A DNA stretch of 6,937 nucleotides from Rhodocyclaceae bacterium (GTDB lineage: Bacteria; Pseudomonadota; Gammaproteobacteria; Burkholderiales; Rhodocyclaceae). The notes under the pieces are model-generated. The model ran no database searches, was not told the DNA's origin, and was given only the letters and a program-made list of their open reading frames with translations. The DNA lies in the NCBI GenBank assembly GCA_025361105.1, contig JANYAW010000142.1, forward strand, positions 1 to 6,937. Direction: 5' to 3'. Shown piece by piece: positions 5,779-6,937 of the stretch; position 1 is the stretch's first letter; the number at the start of each line of letters is the position of its first letter. The translations under genes were made by a program, and so were the position numbers.

Positions 5779-6937
5779 GTGACTTCCGCACATAAAGTCC
5801 TTTCCGCACAAGACCTCGCGCCGCTACTCGAGGTCACGCGCCGCCTCGCCGAACCATTCGATTTAATGACGATGTTGGCTGAAGTCATCAAAGCCGCCAA
5901 GCTGGTGCTCGATGCTGAACGTGGCACAGTCTGGCTGTATGACCAAGCGGTCGACGAACTGGTGCTGCAAGTCGCCACCGACATCGCGCCAGTGCGTGTT
6001 CCTGCAACCACCGGCATCGTCGGCAGCTGCGCGCACAATCGCCAACTCATCAACGTCCCCGACTGCTACGCCGATCCGCGTTTTAACGCCGAGCTAGACC
6101 GACAATCGAACTACCGCACGCGTTGCATGCTGACCTTGCCTCTGATCGATCATCAAAACGCATTGGTTGGCGTGTTGCAAGTGCTCAACAAACGCGACGG
6201 TGTTTTCGATCTCGATGACGAGGCGCTGGCCACCTCGCTCGCCGCCCAATGCGCCGTAGCGATTCAGCGTGTGCAAATGACCAAGGCGTTGATCGAGAGC
6301 GAAAAAATGCGCCAGGAATTGGAAATGGCGCGCGCTGTGCAACAAAGCACTTTGCCCGAAGTCATGCCCAGCTTCGCAGGTTACGAAGTCTATGGCGAAT
6401 CCAACCCCGCCGATCTCACTGGTGGCGACACTTTCGACGTGGCCTTGATCGACGACAAACTCCTGCTCGTCCTAGGCGACGCCACTGGCCACGGCCTTGC
6501 GCCTGCATTGCAAGTCACACAAATGCAAGCCATGTTGCGCATGGCGTTTCGGCTTGGCACGACGCTCGACACCGCCTATATGCAGTTGAACAACCAGCTG
6601 TGTTTGATGCTCGAAGACGACAAATTCATCACGGCATTTATTGGTCTGGTCGACCCGCAAGATCACACGGTGCGCTATCACAGCGGGGGGCAAGCGCCGA
6701 TTCTTCATTACGATGCCGGACACGCGAAATGGCATCGGCATAACCCTACCTGCTTTCCGCTCGCCGCCATGCCTATCGCCAAAGAGCGACTCGCTGCTCA
6801 ATTGGTGCTCGGTGCGGGCGATTTGCTGGTATTAATCTCCGACGGCGTATTCGAGTATCACAATACCAGTGGTGAAATGTTTGGCGAACAGCGTTTGACC
6901 GACGCAATCGACACTTGCCAAAATAATTCGCTCAAGG
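5779..6937 (+). CDS. GAF-domain SpoIIE/RsbU-type PP2C protein phosphatase (3' end outside window)
   Basis: 386 codons are visible and the frame is open at the window edge. In this frame TAA at 5734-5736 lies upstream and GTG at 5779 is the first usual start codon after it, with only a weak GAGA (5767-5770) as ribosome site. Residues about 17-163 form a GAF sensor domain (GTVWLYD, TGIVGSCAHNRQLINVPD, LPLID, LVGVLQVLNKRDG) ending with an NKX4FX3DE pattern (Asn137-Lys138, Phe143, Asp147-Glu148). A charged helical linker (about 165-190) leads into a SpoIIE-type PP2C domain: VQQSTLPEVMP, TGGDTFDV (Asp217), GDATGHGLAPAL (Asp234), SGGQAPIL and SDGVFEY...GEMFGEQRL (Asp355). The metal-binding aspartates seen are present; the last motif lies outside. 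No signal peptide or membrane segment is seen, so it is probably cytoplasmic. Such proteins usually dephosphorylate an anti-sigma-factor antagonist; that partner is not in the window. Confidence 0.9.
   Translation, partial: MTSAHKVLSAQDLAPLLEVTRRLAEPFDLMTMLAEVIKAAKLVLDAERGTVWLYDQAVDELVLQVATDIAPVRVPATTGIVGSCAHNRQLINVPDCYADPRFNAELDRQSNYRTRCMLTLPLIDHQNALVGVLQVLNKRDGVFDLDDEALATSLAAQCAVAIQRVQMTKALIESEKMRQELEMARAVQQSTLPEVMPSFAGYEVYGESNPADLTGGDTFDVALIDDKLLLVLGDATGHGLAPALQVTQMQAMLRMAFRLGTTLDTAYMQLNNQLCLMLEDDKFITAFIGLVDPQDHTVRYHSGGQAPILHYDAGHAKWHRHNPTCFPLAAMPIAKERLAAQLVLGAGDLLVLISDGVFEYHNTSGEMFGEQRLTDAIDTCQNNSLK

Noticed and set aside
6249..6743. 164-codon + strand frame inside the phosphatase gene
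   Set aside because: It is in a different frame from the GAF-PP2C protein, whose motifs run unbroken through the region; the alternative product is Arg-rich and unrecognisable.

Overview
The window looks like chromosomal DNA of a proteobacterium, most likely a betaproteobacterium. This rests on recalled family sequences rather than a search. The ATP synthase beta and epsilon subunits (for example epsilon starting MAMTIHVDVVSAE and ending RLRKRGH, and the DELAPED loop in beta) resemble betaproteobacterial proteins more than enterobacterial ones. Base composition is moderate. All recognisable genes lie on the + strand. No RNA gene, CRISPR array, insertion sequence or phage gene was seen.

Positions 1-3521 are the distal half of a standard F1Fo ATP synthase operon in the usual order: the end of atpA (alpha, cut by the window edge), atpG (gamma), atpD (beta) and atpC (epsilon). 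The proteins are full length apart from atpA, and the catalytic motifs are intact. The cluster closes with a strong, compact intrinsic terminator at 3555-3582.

Positions 3583-6937 hold two genes not usually tied to ATP synthase. The first is fadH, a 684-residue NADPH-dependent 2,4-dienoyl-CoA reductase with its FMN barrel, 4Fe-4S cysteines and two nucleotide-binding motifs, used in beta-oxidation of unsaturated fatty acids. The second starts at a GTG codon (5779) and runs off the window. It encodes a GAF sensor domain, a short coiled-coil-like linker and a SpoIIE/RsbU-type PP2C serine/threonine phosphatase domain, the layout of a signalling protein that acts on an anti-sigma-factor antagonist or similar partner.

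The main unexplained structure is a 25-bp direct repeat (24 of 25 bases identical). One copy lies in the leader of fadH (3614-3638). The other lies between fadH and the phosphatase gene (5734-5758), so the copies both flank fadH and precede each of the two genes. It could be a shared regulatory element, a footprint of fadH insertion or duplication, or a dispersed short repeat. Otherwise the window is ordinary housekeeping DNA, and no clearly new system was found.
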